64,000 nucleotides of DNA from Urinicoccus timonensis (GTDB lineage Bacteria; Bacillota; Clostridia; Tissierellales; Peptoniphilaceae): assembly GCF_900232945.1 (NCBI RefSeq), contig NZ_OCTU01000001.1, forward strand, positions 263,054 to 327,053, given 5' to 3'. The notes beneath the pieces were generated by a model. The model was given only the letters and a program-made list of their open reading frames with translations. It made no database searches and was not told the DNA's origin. Position 1 is the first letter of the stretch, and each line of letters starts with the position of its first letter. Shown one piece after another: positions 8,493 through 16,730 of the stretch. The position numbers were made by a program, and so were the translations under genes.

Positions 8493-8681
8493 TCAATTTT
8501 TTGTAGGCAAACAAGCCCAAAAAACAGTGGCCCAGTAGGCCCCCTCAGCCAAAAAGACCATCCAGAGGATGTCTCCTAGATGGGGCTTGTTCATCTTGTA
8601 TTGCAAAAATACAGGACAAGCAGGGCCAAAAGACCTTTGATGTTGAGGATAAAAGCCCTTTTTAAACTTGTCTTCATACAT
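8493..8681 (-). CDS. Possible 62-aa ORF of unknown function, or decayed small membrane gene
   Basis: Not recognised. A good Shine-Dalgarno (AAAGGAG, 6-7 nt spacing) precedes the ATG, so translation initiation looks real. The product is Trp/Phe-rich but lacks a clean membrane helix. Shortly after the start, another minus-strand frame reads a hydrophobic run (ILNIKGLLALLVLYF) before stopping, so this may be a frameshifted remnant of a small membrane protein. No homology can be judged by eye. Confidence 0.25.
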   Translation of the reverse strand: MYEDKFKKGFYPQHQRSFGPACPVFLQYKMNKPHLGDILWMVFLAEGAYWATVFWACLPTKN

Positions 8682-8754
8682 ATCTCCTTTAACTCAATAT
8701 AGCCCTTCCGCCTTCCACAAATAGTCTGGACCCAAGATAGTCCTCTTTTATGCC

Positions 8755-9456
8755 TTAAAAGGTATCTTTTTTCTTGCGGAAGGCAATAAATTCATCTAAA
8801 TCCTTGGCCAAGAAGAAGGGGTTAATCCTTCTCTCTTCCCCTATAGTGGTGGGGAGGGTATTTTTCCCTTCTTGTCTTTGGTCCCGGACCTCTTCTAGGG
8901 CCTGGTCGATTTCTAAACTCCCAGGAAAGAGGCTCTTGGCAAAGCGTAAATTTTCCAAGGAATACTCGTGGGCTGGATAGACCAAGGTGTCGTCGGGCAG
9001 GTCCTTAAAGACCTCCAGGGTGTCGTATTGGGCCCGGTAGTCTCCGGTAAAGACCCGGCCGCAACCAGCCTTAAAAAGAGCATCTCCTGGAAATAAATGT
9101 CCCTGCCAGAGGTAGGATACTCCAGCCTCTGTGTGACCAGGACTGGCCAAGACGGCTATCTCTTGGTTAAAGACCTTTACTAGGTCCCCATCCTTGACGC
9201 AAGTGTCATTGAGGTCTCTTGTTTCCCAGGGCCCATAGACCCTAAGATCCGGCAGGGCTTCTTTTAACTCTTCCAGGCCCCCGGTGTGGTCTAAGTGGTG
9301 GTGGGTCAAAAGAACCACACTTTCCTTGACTTCCTTGTCTTTTAAAAAATCCAGAACCGGCAAGGCTTGGCCCGGATCAATGAAAATACGGCCCTGGTCC
9401 AAGTCAATGGACCAAATATAATTGTCTTCCATGGCCGGAATGGCATAAATCTTCAT
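8755..9456 (-). CDS. Glyoxalase II-like metallo-beta-lactamase-fold hydrolase
   Basis: A 233-residue cytoplasmic hydrolase. It starts at the ATG at 9456, which has AAAGGAGG at good spacing. An in-frame start 11 codons earlier lacks this. Metal-binding motif THHHLDHTGG (about 52), later ligands in SPGHTEAGVSY and GDALF, and the C-terminal RRINPFF stretch follow hydroxyacylglutathione hydrolase (GloB). The enzyme class hydrolyses S-lactoyl-thiol esters from methylglyoxal detoxification. Most Firmicutes lack glutathione, so another low-molecular thiol may be the carrier. It lies 33 bp after the EamA transporter on the same strand and is likely co-transcribed. Confidence 0.82.
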   Translation of the reverse strand: MKIYAIPAMEDNYIWSIDLDQGRIFIDPGQALPVLDFLKDKEVKESVVLLTHHHLDHTGGLEELKEALPDLRVYGPWETRDLNDTCVKDGDLVKVFNQEIAVLASPGHTEAGVSYLWQGHLFPGDALFKAGCGRVFTGDYRAQYDTLEVFKDLPDDTLVYPAHEYSLENLRFAKSLFPGSLEIDQALEEVRDQRQEGKNTLPTTIGEERRINPFFLAKDLDEFIAFRKKKDTF

Positions 9457-9489
9457 GGTCTTTCCTCCTTTACCCCTTATATACCCCAT

Positions 9490-10491
9490 TTACAGATTTT
9501 TATGAAGGTGGTCATGGTGGTTTCCACTTAAATAGTGTTTGTGGCTATGGCTGTGGACCAGGGTTTTTTTGACAATATGGCCATGGTTATAGCTATAAAT
9601 GACATGGCTATGTTGGTGGCTATGGGCCCTTTTCATGGTATCTGCCACCACCAGAATCGAGGCCAGAACCATAATGGCCAGGGCTATTAAGAATTGTCCA
9701 CTGAGGCCTTCTTTTAAAAAGATTATCGACAGGAGGACTGCCACAAAGGGCGCGACTGAATACCAGGCCGAAGTCTTGGCAGCTCCAATAACGTCTTGGG
9801 CTCGGATATAGAAGAAGATGCTCAAGCCATAGGCCAGAAAACCCAAGACCATAATTTTACACAAGTCTCCCAGGCCAGGAAGGGTCTCTCCAGCCACCAG
9901 GGCAATGATGATGGACCCCAGGCCGGAACAAATCCCCTTAATCATGACAATTTCAAAGGTATTTTTATGGGCAATCTTCCGAGTGCAGTTATTTTCAAAG
10001 CCCCAGGACAGGCCCGCCAAGAGGACCAGGATAGACCCCTTGGAAAATTCCAGGCTTTGGGCTCCTTCAAAGGACAAAATCCCACTGGCCAGGGTCATGA
10101 GAAAGATGGCCAGGGCCAAGAGACCGGAAATCTTTTCGCCAAAGACCATCCAGGCAATCAAGCTGGTGGCTACAATTTCAAAATTATTCAATAGGGAGGC
10201 ATTGGCTGACTTTGTCCAAACCAGACCCATCATCAATAAAATAGGGGCCAGGATGTCCAAAACTACCATCCCCAAGGTGTAGGGTAAGTCCTCTCGGTCT
10301 AGCAAGTCCTCCTTATCTTTGTCGTAAAATAGGTAGATGAGCCCGATGCCAAGGCCGGCTCCCAGGTATAAAAACCCCGCCATGGTCATGGGGCCTATGG
10401 CCTGTAAAAAAACCTTGGACAGGGGGATATTTAAGGCATAGAGACAGGCAGCCAAAAGGGCTTGGCCTGTAGCTTTTATCTTCTTATTCAT
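9490..10491 (-). CDS. EamA-family (DMT) transporter with histidine-rich C-terminal tail
   Basis: A 333-residue membrane protein with ten predicted helices arranged as two EamA repeats (about 1-140 and 150-285), typical of the drug/metabolite transporter superfamily. The last 45 residues form a hydrophilic tail with 14 histidines in HxH patterns, which is not part of the usual EamA fold. His-rich tails are common in metal transporters and metallochaperones, so this protein may bind or be gated by Zn, Ni or Co. Substrate and direction are unknown. It precedes the glyoxalase II-like gene in the same transcript. Confidence 0.8.
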   Translation of the reverse strand: MNKKIKATGQALLAACLYALNIPLSKVFLQAIGPMTMAGFLYLGAGLGIGLIYLFYDKDKEDLLDREDLPYTLGMVVLDILAPILLMMGLVWTKSANASLLNNFEIVATSLIAWMVFGEKISGLLALAIFLMTLASGILSFEGAQSLEFSKGSILVLLAGLSWGFENNCTRKIAHKNTFEIVMIKGICSGLGSIIIALVAGETLPGLGDLCKIMVLGFLAYGLSIFFYIRAQDVIGAAKTSAWYSVAPFVAVLLSIIFLKEGLSGQFLIALAIMVLASILVVADTMKRAHSHQHSHVIYSYNHGHIVKKTLVHSHSHKHYLSGNHHDHLHKNL

Positions 10492-10564
10492 AAACCGTTT
10501 CCCTTCTATTCTTCTCTATATAGTATAATATAAAATAAGAAATTATCCTAGAAAGGAAATAACC

Positions 10565-11095
10565 ATGTACCAGTTTATTTACCAATCCCCCCTGGGCCCC
10601 ATGGTCCTTTTGGGCCAGGATGGAGCCCTCTCTTCTATTTACTTTTTAGATGGCCAAACGCCCCCCTCCTATCCAGAAAAAGAAAGTCCCGACCTCCAAG
10701 CCGGTGCCCTCTGGCTTAGGGCCTATTTCCAGGGAGACCCCCTGGACTTGGATGGCCTCCCCTTGGCCCCCCAAGGGACCCCCTTCCAAAGGGATGTTTG
10801 GACTCTTTTAAGGGAGATCCCCTATGGCCAGGTTACCAGCTATGGCGTCCTGGCCCGGGTCCTGGCCAAGAAATATGGACGGGAAAAAATGTCTGCCCGG
10901 GCTGTAGGAGCTGCCTTGGCCAAAAATCCCCTGGCTATTGTCCTGCCCTGCCACCGGGTCTTGGATGGAAAAAACTTCCTCCGGGGCTATGCCTGGGGAC
11001 TGGAAAGAAAAAAAGCTCTTTTGAAAGGCGAGGGCCTAAAGATTATCCAAAACAAGGTCATCCAGCCTTCTTTTGCCCTCTTTAAAGGTCTCTAA
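10565..11095 (+). CDS. ogt: Methylated-DNA--protein-cysteine methyltransferase
   Basis: A 176-residue suicide repair protein that transfers O6-alkyl groups from guanine to its own cysteine. An Ogt-type N-terminal ribonuclease-like domain (1-75) is followed by the DNA-binding domain. The active site is LPCHRVL (Cys about 129) and FLRGYAWG follows. AGAAAGGAAA lies upstream of the ATG, and a TATAAT element lies about 40 bp upstream. The C-terminus runs about 15 residues beyond the usual end. A terminator follows directly, so it is monocistronic. Confidence 0.93.
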   Translation: MYQFIYQSPLGPMVLLGQDGALSSIYFLDGQTPPSYPEKESPDLQAGALWLRAYFQGDPLDLDGLPLAPQGTPFQRDVWTLLREIPYGQVTSYGVLARVLAKKYGREKMSARAVGAALAKNPLAIVLPCHRVLDGKNFLRGYAWGLERKKALLKGEGLKIIQNKVIQPSFALFKGL

Positions 11096-11103
11096 ATTGA
11101 TAT

Positions 11104-11140
11104 AGAAAAACAGAAAGACCTTGCTTCTGTTTTTCTTCTT
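11104..11140. terminator. Terminator after ogt
   Basis: AGAAAAACAGAA (11104-11115) pairs with TTCTGTTTTTCT (11125-11136) and is followed by T-rich sequence. Confidence 0.8.
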
Positions 11141-11197
11141 TTGTCAAATAAAATCCTTAAAAATTTAAGGTCAAAAGCATTATTTTCTCCCAGGGTC

Positions 11198-11226
11198 TTG
11201 GACAACGGGGCATTATTGTGTAAGAT
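11198..11226 (+). promoter_or_regulatory. Sigma-A promoter
   Basis: TTGGAC (11198-11203), a 17-bp spacer and TAAGAT (11221-11226). It lies upstream of the ATG at 11258 and overlaps two earlier in-frame starts, which it therefore excludes. Confidence 0.6.
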
Positions 11227-11257
11227 GGTAGTAGAAAAAAAGAAAGAGGAAAAGGCT

Positions 11258-11704
11258 ATGGAAAGAAGGCGGCAAAAAATCAGTAAAAAAAAGAGACAGC
11301 AAAAGATGCGAAGAAGGCGTCTTTTGTTTTTCTGTCTTTTTTTCTTTGCTTGTTATTTGATTCATGGCCTTTGGGTTGCCAAATACCGCTTGGTTGACCT
11401 GGATATGGATGACCTGGTGGCTGTAGACCTCTACCTCATGCCAGACCAACAGCTGGTCCATGTGGACAATAAAAAGGACCTGGTCTGGATTGGAAAAAAG
11501 GTCAGAAAATTTTCCGGCCATCCAAAAGACCTCCAGGGGCAAGCTGGAGGCCAGGTTCGTTTTATCCACTTGTATCTAAACCAAAAAGACCCCATCGAGC
11601 TTTCCCAAACTGGCAACCAAATTGCCATAAATGGCAAGTGGTATTCTGTCAAAAAAATGGATCTTTACCGGATGGACCAGATTTTTTCTGCCTATTTTAA
11701 ATAA
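11258..11704 (+). CDS. Hypothetical basic single-pass membrane protein
   Basis: Not recognised. The 148-residue product begins with an extremely basic segment (Arg/Lys-rich, residues 1-25). One transmembrane helix (about 26-44) and an extracytoplasmic domain of about 100 residues follow. This is a type II (N-in) topology. No cysteines or catalytic motifs stand out in the outer domain. GAGGA at about 7 nt supports the start at 11258, and the promoter at 11198-11226 rules out the longer forms. The gene converges with the acetyltransferase gene with no gap. Confidence 0.6.
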   Translation: MERRRQKISKKKRQQKMRRRRLLFFCLFFFACYLIHGLWVAKYRLVDLDMDDLVAVDLYLMPDQQLVHVDNKKDLVWIGKKVRKFSGHPKDLQGQAGGQVRFIHLYLNQKDPIELSQTGNQIAINGKWYSVKKMDLYRMDQIFSAYFK

Positions 11705-12211
11705 TTAAAGGTCTGGTGTCCCCATGGCCTTAAGGTCTTCTCCATCTAGGCGAAAGATAACCCATTCTGTGTGGTCATCGGCTCCTAGGCTCTTATAGAG
11801 TTCATAGGAGGGGGTGTTGGTCTTGAGGCAGGTCCACTCAAAGCGGCGGCAATCTTTTTCCAAGGCATGTTTGGCCATAAAGGACAGACACTTTCTTCCA
11901 TATCCCCGACCCCGGTATTGGGGGTCAATGTAGAGGTCTTCTAAGTAAAGGCCCGGTCGACCTTCAAAGGTAGAAAAGTTGTAGAAAAAGATAAAGTAGC
12001 CAATGGCCTTGCCCTTGTAAAGGGGTAGGTACATGTGGGCCGTTTTTTCCTCAAAGAGGGATTTTTCCAAAATTTCCTCTGTGGCCTTGACGTCCTTTAA
12101 GAGGTCCTCGTATTGGGCCAGGTCCTTGATGAGGGAGAGGATAGTAGGAATGTCCCCTCTTTCTGCCTTGCGAATGCTAAAGTCTTCTAACGATGTTTGT
12201 ATGATATCCAT
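11705..12211 (-). CDS. GNAT-family N-acetyltransferase (diamine/thialysine acetyltransferase-like)
   Basis: A 168-residue cytoplasmic enzyme. The start at 12211 has CAGGAGGT upstream; a start nine codons earlier does not. It has the GNAT fold with acetyl-CoA loop QYRGRGYGRK (about 95-105). LYLEDLYIDP precedes it and NTPSYELYKSLGA lies near the C-terminus. This arrangement, the FEGRPGLYLED stretch and the length closely follow the spermidine/spermine (SSAT) and thialysine acetyltransferase group. A polyamine or lysine analogue is the likely substrate, but this is inferred from family resemblance. It may be expressed alone. Confidence 0.82.
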   Translation of the reverse strand: MDIIQTSLEDFSIRKAERGDIPTILSLIKDLAQYEDLLKDVKATEEILEKSLFEEKTAHMYLPLYKGKAIGYFIFFYNFSTFEGRPGLYLEDLYIDPQYRGRGYGRKCLSFMAKHALEKDCRRFEWTCLKTNTPSYELYKSLGADDHTEWVIFRLDGEDLKAMGTPDL

Positions 12212-12257
12212 AGCTACCTCCTGATTTTGATGAATCATCTTGTTTGGTCTATATACC

Positions 12258-12291
12258 CTAAAAAGAAGTCCCCTAACAGGACTTCTTTTTT
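12258..12291. terminator. Terminator of the MATE gene (bidirectional)
   Basis: AAAAGAAGTCC (12261-12271) pairs with GGACTTCTTTT (12279-12289), with A and T runs on either side. Confidence 0.85.
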
Positions 12292-13636
12292 AAACTCTTT
12301 TCTTGGTCCAAGACCCTTTTTTATAGGCAAAGAAAAGGATCAGGAAGATGGTCAGGTCTGCCGGCATATAAGATGCGAAAAGATAAGAGATGGGTAGGTG
12401 GAAAATCCGAACAATCCCATAGAGGAGGGGAAGCTGGATGCACCAGTCAGCCAAAAGTCCCGAATAGAGCAAGGGTCTGTTGTAGCCACTTCCCATAAAG
12501 GCCACCCCACAGCCAAAACCATAGCCCAAAAAGGGCAAGCAGAAGGAAGAAAAAATCAACATCTGGGACCCGATGGCCTTGACATTGGCATCCTGGATAA
12601 AGAGGCCCATAATTCCTTGGTGGAAGACCAGGACAGTCACAAGAAAACCCCCCATAATTCCTGCATTCATCCTAGAAGCTATCTTAGAGACCCTTTGGGC
12701 TGTGGGGACGTCCTCTTGGCCCAAATAGTGGCCTACCAGGGTGGACCCACCCATCATCAGGCCATTTAGGGGCAAAAAGGCCGTGCTATAGATTTTCCCG
12801 GCAATACCAAAAGCTGAAATGGCATCTACCCCATAGTCAGCCACAAAATGCACTGCCAGGGCATTAAAAATAAAGCGGAGCATCTGCTGAAGTCCATTGG
12901 GAACCCCAATTTTCAAGAGCTTTTTGTCAATAGAGGGAATCAATCGAAAGAGTCCCTTCCAGCGAATATAGATTCCCTTGTGGCCCTTCAACAAGAGGAA
13001 AAATCCCACTAAAAAGCTCAGGCAAATGGAAATTACCGTGGCCAGGGCCGCCCCATAAACTCCTAAACCGAAGCCCTTGAGGCCCAGAAAGGGGATGGTG
13101 TCAAACATCAAAATCGGGTCCAAGATAAGGTTAACCAGAGTGGACAGTCCCATGATATACATGGGGGTCTTGGCATCTCCTTGGCAACGAAAAATGGTAT
13201 TGACTGAAAAAGAAGCAAAAAAGACCGGCAAAAAATAAATCCGTAAATAGCCATAGTCCTTTGCAGCCTGGATTACCTCGGGATCTTTTGTATAAAGGGA
13301 TAAAAGAGGTTGAAGGAATACCAGCAAGAGGACCATAGTCAGCAAGGACATAAGTATTTTAAAACTAATGGTTTGCTCTGCTATTTCCAAAGTTCTTTTC
13401 CGGTCTCCACGGCCATAACTTTGGCTAATCATAGACACAGAACTGGACCCGATGATTTCATTTAAAACGTCAAAAATCCAAAAAATTGTCGTGAATATGG
13501 TCACTCCAGCCACAGCCTTGCTGGAAATCCTCCCCACCCAAACCATGTCTACCATGTCGTAGATAGCCTGGAGGGCAAAAGACAGCATGGTTGGATAGGA
13601 AAGAGACCATAGTTTTTTTCCCAAGGATTGCTCCAT
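12290..13636 (-). CDS. MATE-family efflux transporter
   Basis: A 448-residue membrane protein with 12 predicted helices in two homologous halves. It is a DinF/NorM-type cation-coupled drug or metabolite exporter. Family features include the first-helix LSYPTMLSF segment, the SVSMISQSYGRGD region (about 60-75) and, in the second half, the matching GGSTLVGHYLGQ segment. AAGGAGG lies upstream of the ATG. The substrate cannot be told. It starts 111 bp downstream of iadA on the same strand; the gap has a small hairpin (13715-13730) without a strong T run, so partial read-through is possible. Confidence 0.9.
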   Translation of the reverse strand: MEQSLGKKLWSLSYPTMLSFALQAIYDMVDMVWVGRISSKAVAGVTIFTTIFWIFDVLNEIIGSSSVSMISQSYGRGDRKRTLEIAEQTISFKILMSLLTMVLLLVFLQPLLSLYTKDPEVIQAAKDYGYLRIYFLPVFFASFSVNTIFRCQGDAKTPMYIMGLSTLVNLILDPILMFDTIPFLGLKGFGLGVYGAALATVISICLSFLVGFFLLLKGHKGIYIRWKGLFRLIPSIDKKLLKIGVPNGLQQMLRFIFNALAVHFVADYGVDAISAFGIAGKIYSTAFLPLNGLMMGGSTLVGHYLGQEDVPTAQRVSKIASRMNAGIMGGFLVTVLVFHQGIMGLFIQDANVKAIGSQMLIFSSFCLPFLGYGFGCGVAFMGSGYNRPLLYSGLLADWCIQLPLLYGIVRIFHLPISYLFASYMPADLTIFLILFFAYKKGSWTKKRV

Positions 13637-13747
13637 TTAAACCTCCTTCAAAGACGGGTCCCTACTACTTAGGACCCTTCTTGCCTTTTTATAACTTTTC
13701 TAAAAATACTTCATGGCCTGCTGACAGGCCCTCTATCTCTCCAAAGG

Positions 13748-14956
13748 CTAGGCCTTGGGAAAGCCTTCTTGTCCTGGATCAAAGGTCCCCAGGACTTTTA
13801 ATTTCCGATCTTGGACCATGGTTTTTCCCTTGGCAAAAACACTGTGAATTTCAAGAGTTTTTTCATCCAAGAGGTTGAAGTCTGCATCATAGCCTGGAAG
13901 GATTTCCCCCTTGCCCTTGAGTTTTAAAATCTTGGCCGGGTTGATTGTCAGGCCCCTCAAGGCGATTTCCAAGGGGATATCCTCTTTAAAGACACATTCT
14001 TGGATGGCTTCTAAGAGACAAGAGGATTTTCCCATGCCCAGGCCAATATAGTTGTTGTTTTCATCAAACATGGGGAAAGATCCTTGGCCATCTGAGGTAA
14101 AGGTAAAGAGGTCATAGGAAATTTCTTCGTCTATAATCCTCTTTAAGGCCTTGGAAATCCGTACTTCTCCGTACTCTCTTTCCCAAAGGTCAGGGTCGTC
14201 AGCTCCGGTAAAGTCGCAGTAGCCGCCCTTTTTCATATATTTAATCCCCTCTTCAAAAAGATCAGGATTGCGACCCATATGGGTGGGCAGGAATTGGTAA
14301 ATGGGGAGTTCTGTTTCTTCTACAGCCCGGTTGAGATAGTCCAGGTTGGTCTTTCCATCTCCCATGTGGATATTTATGATTCCAGCCTTACCAGATAACA
14401 TGCCCGCCACCCGGACATTGGCTGCCAGACGGACAAATTCTTCAAAGGTGGGTTGGCTGGACCGGTGGTCGGATAGGGCAATTTCCCCTACACCAATGAC
14501 CTTGTCAATGGCCATGATATCCTTCATGACATCCCCTGTTAGGCTGGGGGTGGGAATTTGATAGGCCCCTGTATAGATATAGGAAGAAACCCCTTCTTCC
14601 TCCAGGCCCCTAGCCTTGGCCAAAAGGGCGTTGATGTCCCGGCAAATTCCATCGGTTCCCAGGGTTCCCACAACACTGGTAACCCCAGCAGAAGTCAAGG
14701 TAGATAGGGTAATTTCTGGAGTCCGGGTGGAGAAGCCTCCCTCTCCGCCCCCTCCTAGGATGTGGACATGGCAGTCAATAAAGCCCGGTGTTAAGATTTT
14801 TCCACTCCCGTCGATTTCTTCCAGGTCTACCAGACCTCCCAGGTCAATTTTAATTTCATCCTCAATGGCTGCAATTTTATCTCCCAAAACCAAGACATCC
14901 TTGATTCCCAAGTCTTGAGGACTATAAACATGAACATTTCGAATGATTTTAACCAT
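13748..14956 (-). CDS. iadA: Isoaspartyl dipeptidase (beta-aspartyl-peptidase)
   Basis: A 402-residue amidohydrolase that cleaves beta-aspartyl (isoaspartyl) dipeptides from damaged proteins. The amidohydrolase metal motif GFIDCHVH (about 62-69) is followed by the IadA hallmark GGGGEGGF. Further landmarks are SDHRSSQP (about 180), the LPTHMGRN histidine region (about 228), a TSDGQGSFP Asp ligand (about 288) and the C-terminal KGEILPGYDADF. The bridging position carried by a carbamylated Lys in E. coli IadA (GVKCAISDHR) reads GVGEIALSDHR here, suggesting Glu. It lies 9 bp after yfcC, so uptake and hydrolysis of peptides are probably linked. Confidence 0.9.
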   Translation of the reverse strand: MVKIIRNVHVYSPQDLGIKDVLVLGDKIAAIEDEIKIDLGGLVDLEEIDGSGKILTPGFIDCHVHILGGGGEGGFSTRTPEITLSTLTSAGVTSVVGTLGTDGICRDINALLAKARGLEEEGVSSYIYTGAYQIPTPSLTGDVMKDIMAIDKVIGVGEIALSDHRSSQPTFEEFVRLAANVRVAGMLSGKAGIINIHMGDGKTNLDYLNRAVEETELPIYQFLPTHMGRNPDLFEEGIKYMKKGGYCDFTGADDPDLWEREYGEVRISKALKRIIDEEISYDLFTFTSDGQGSFPMFDENNNYIGLGMGKSSCLLEAIQECVFKEDIPLEIALRGLTINPAKILKLKGKGEILPGYDADFNLLDEKTLEIHSVFAKGKTMVQDRKLKVLGTFDPGQEGFPKA

Positions 14957-14965
14957 AATAACCTC

Positions 14966-16678
14966 CTATTGGAAATTCATAGCGACGGCAATAATCAAGA
15001 TAATACAACCAATAAGGAAGAAAAATCCTTGCATCTTGATTTGGAACTTGGCCCACTTGGACCAATCAATACCAGCAACTCCTAAAACTCCAATTAAGCT
15101 GGCAGAAACCGGTGTAAAGGCATCCATAAATCCTGCTCCCATTTGATAGGCCAAAACGGCAATTTGCCTGGAAACTCCTACCAGGTCGGCCAGGGGTGCC
15201 ATAATGGGCATGGTCAAGGCGGCTTGGCCTGAGTTGGATGTAACGACTAGGTTGAAGCAGGATTGGAAGGCATACATACCAATGGCAGCTGCTGTTTTTG
15301 GAACTCCCCGAAGGGCATTTCCAATGGAGTAGAGGATAGTATTTAAGGCTGAAAAACTATTGGCATCACTGCCTCCCAAGACGATTAAAATCCCCTTGGC
15401 CATCCCTACAACGACAGCTGTTCCTGCCAAGTCGGCAGCTCCAGATTGGAACTTAGAAGCAATGTCATTAATCCCTAAGTTGTTGAGCTTAAAGATGACA
15501 GCAGTCAAACCGGCTACAAGACCCATCACAAAGAATTGGGATGCAATTTCAGGAATGTAGTAGCCCTTTTTCATTACTCCCCAAACAATCCAAATGAGGA
15601 CCAGGAGCATTTCTAGTAAAATTAACTTGTGGCCTACTTGGAAGTCCCGGGCAGAATCGTCCTCTTGCAATTGGGTCCTAAACTTATTGTCTGAACTATA
15701 CATGACAGATTTTTCTGGGTTCTTCCGGATTCTTTCGGCATAGACCATGGTATAGGCTGCACCAAGACCCGTTACCACAAGCCAACAAACCAGGCGGAAT
15801 CCAGCTCCAGATAAGACAGGAATTCCAGCAATCCCTTGGGCAATGGCCACACTAAAGGGGCTCATCCAAGAAACAGCATTTCCCAATTGGGAGGCCACAA
15901 AGGTAACCGTTACAGCCACAATGGAGTCATAGCCCAAGGCGATAACAAAGGGCACCATGACCATGGAAAAAGGAATGACCTCTTCCGACATGCCAAAGGT
16001 GGCTCCTCCCAGAGAGAATAGGTAGAATAAAATCGGTAGAGCAAAGCGTTCCAAGCCCTTGGTCTTGTCAATTACGGCATAGATTCCTGCATCGATGGCT
16101 CCAGTAGCCATGATGATTCCAAAGGATCCACCAACGACCAACAAGAGGGCTACAATCCCTACAGCAGACCCATACTTGTCCCCGGATACCAGCCCTTCAA
16201 AGAGGTAGTTTAGAAAACCAAAGCCATTAAAATCTTCCGTTCCCCAAACACCAGCTGTTTTATTGAGCTTCACCGTTTGATCATAAATTTGGTCCCCATA
16301 GAGACCATAGAGAACGTCATCACTTAAGCCCAGCTCGTCCAAGCTTTCTTGGGTCCAGTCCTTGGCATCTGTCTTCAAAAATGCTCCCAGGGCTTCTTGA
16401 TCCAAGTCCAGTTCTTCCAACTTGGCTTGGTCTTGGGCCAAGGCCGGTAGTTGACTGGCCAAAAAGTCTGTATTTAAGGGGTGCATATAGCGGAAAGTTT
16501 CGGCTTGTAAGACCGTCCGGCTAGCTGTTTCCCCATTGGCATCCGTATATTCCACTTCGTGGGTTGAAAACTTCCCAGCAGGGATTAAAAAAGTCAGTCC
16601 CCAGCAAAGTAAAACCACCACAAAGATAATGGCATAGGTATGGGGGGTCTTGAATTTAGTCAAGTCTTTCTTTGTCAT
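14966..16678 (-). CDS. yfcC: YfcC family membrane carrier (C4-dicarboxylate/amino acid anaerobic carrier-like)
   Basis: A 570-residue transporter with about 12-13 helices. An N-terminal helix precedes a soluble insert of about 130 residues (about 40-165). Conserved Gly/Ser/Pro re-entrant regions include GGATFGMSEEVIPF and, near the end, TSNSGQAALTMPIMAPL, typical of the YfcC/AbgT-like group. Members are annotated as basic amino-acid or short-peptide carriers. Operon pairing with iadA supports import of acidic dipeptides or a related nutrient (inference). AAGGAGGAG lies before the ATG. Confidence 0.85.
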   Translation of the reverse strand: MTKKDLTKFKTPHTYAIIFVVVLLCWGLTFLIPAGKFSTHEVEYTDANGETASRTVLQAETFRYMHPLNTDFLASQLPALAQDQAKLEELDLDQEALGAFLKTDAKDWTQESLDELGLSDDVLYGLYGDQIYDQTVKLNKTAGVWGTEDFNGFGFLNYLFEGLVSGDKYGSAVGIVALLLVVGGSFGIIMATGAIDAGIYAVIDKTKGLERFALPILFYLFSLGGATFGMSEEVIPFSMVMVPFVIALGYDSIVAVTVTFVASQLGNAVSWMSPFSVAIAQGIAGIPVLSGAGFRLVCWLVVTGLGAAYTMVYAERIRKNPEKSVMYSSDNKFRTQLQEDDSARDFQVGHKLILLEMLLVLIWIVWGVMKKGYYIPEIASQFFVMGLVAGLTAVIFKLNNLGINDIASKFQSGAADLAGTAVVVGMAKGILIVLGGSDANSFSALNTILYSIGNALRGVPKTAAAIGMYAFQSCFNLVVTSNSGQAALTMPIMAPLADLVGVSRQIAVLAYQMGAGFMDAFTPVSASLIGVLGVAGIDWSKWAKFQIKMQGFFFLIGCIILIIAVAMNFQ

Positions 16679-16730
16679 TTTTCTCCTCCTTGGTCATTGA
16701 CCTTTTTCTTTATATCTATATCAACCCCTT

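Noticed and set aside
9796-10282. Two overlapping plus-strand ORFs of 125-132 aa
   Set aside because: Antisense to the EamA transporter; their translations are the typical Gln/Pro/Arg-rich shadows of membrane helices.
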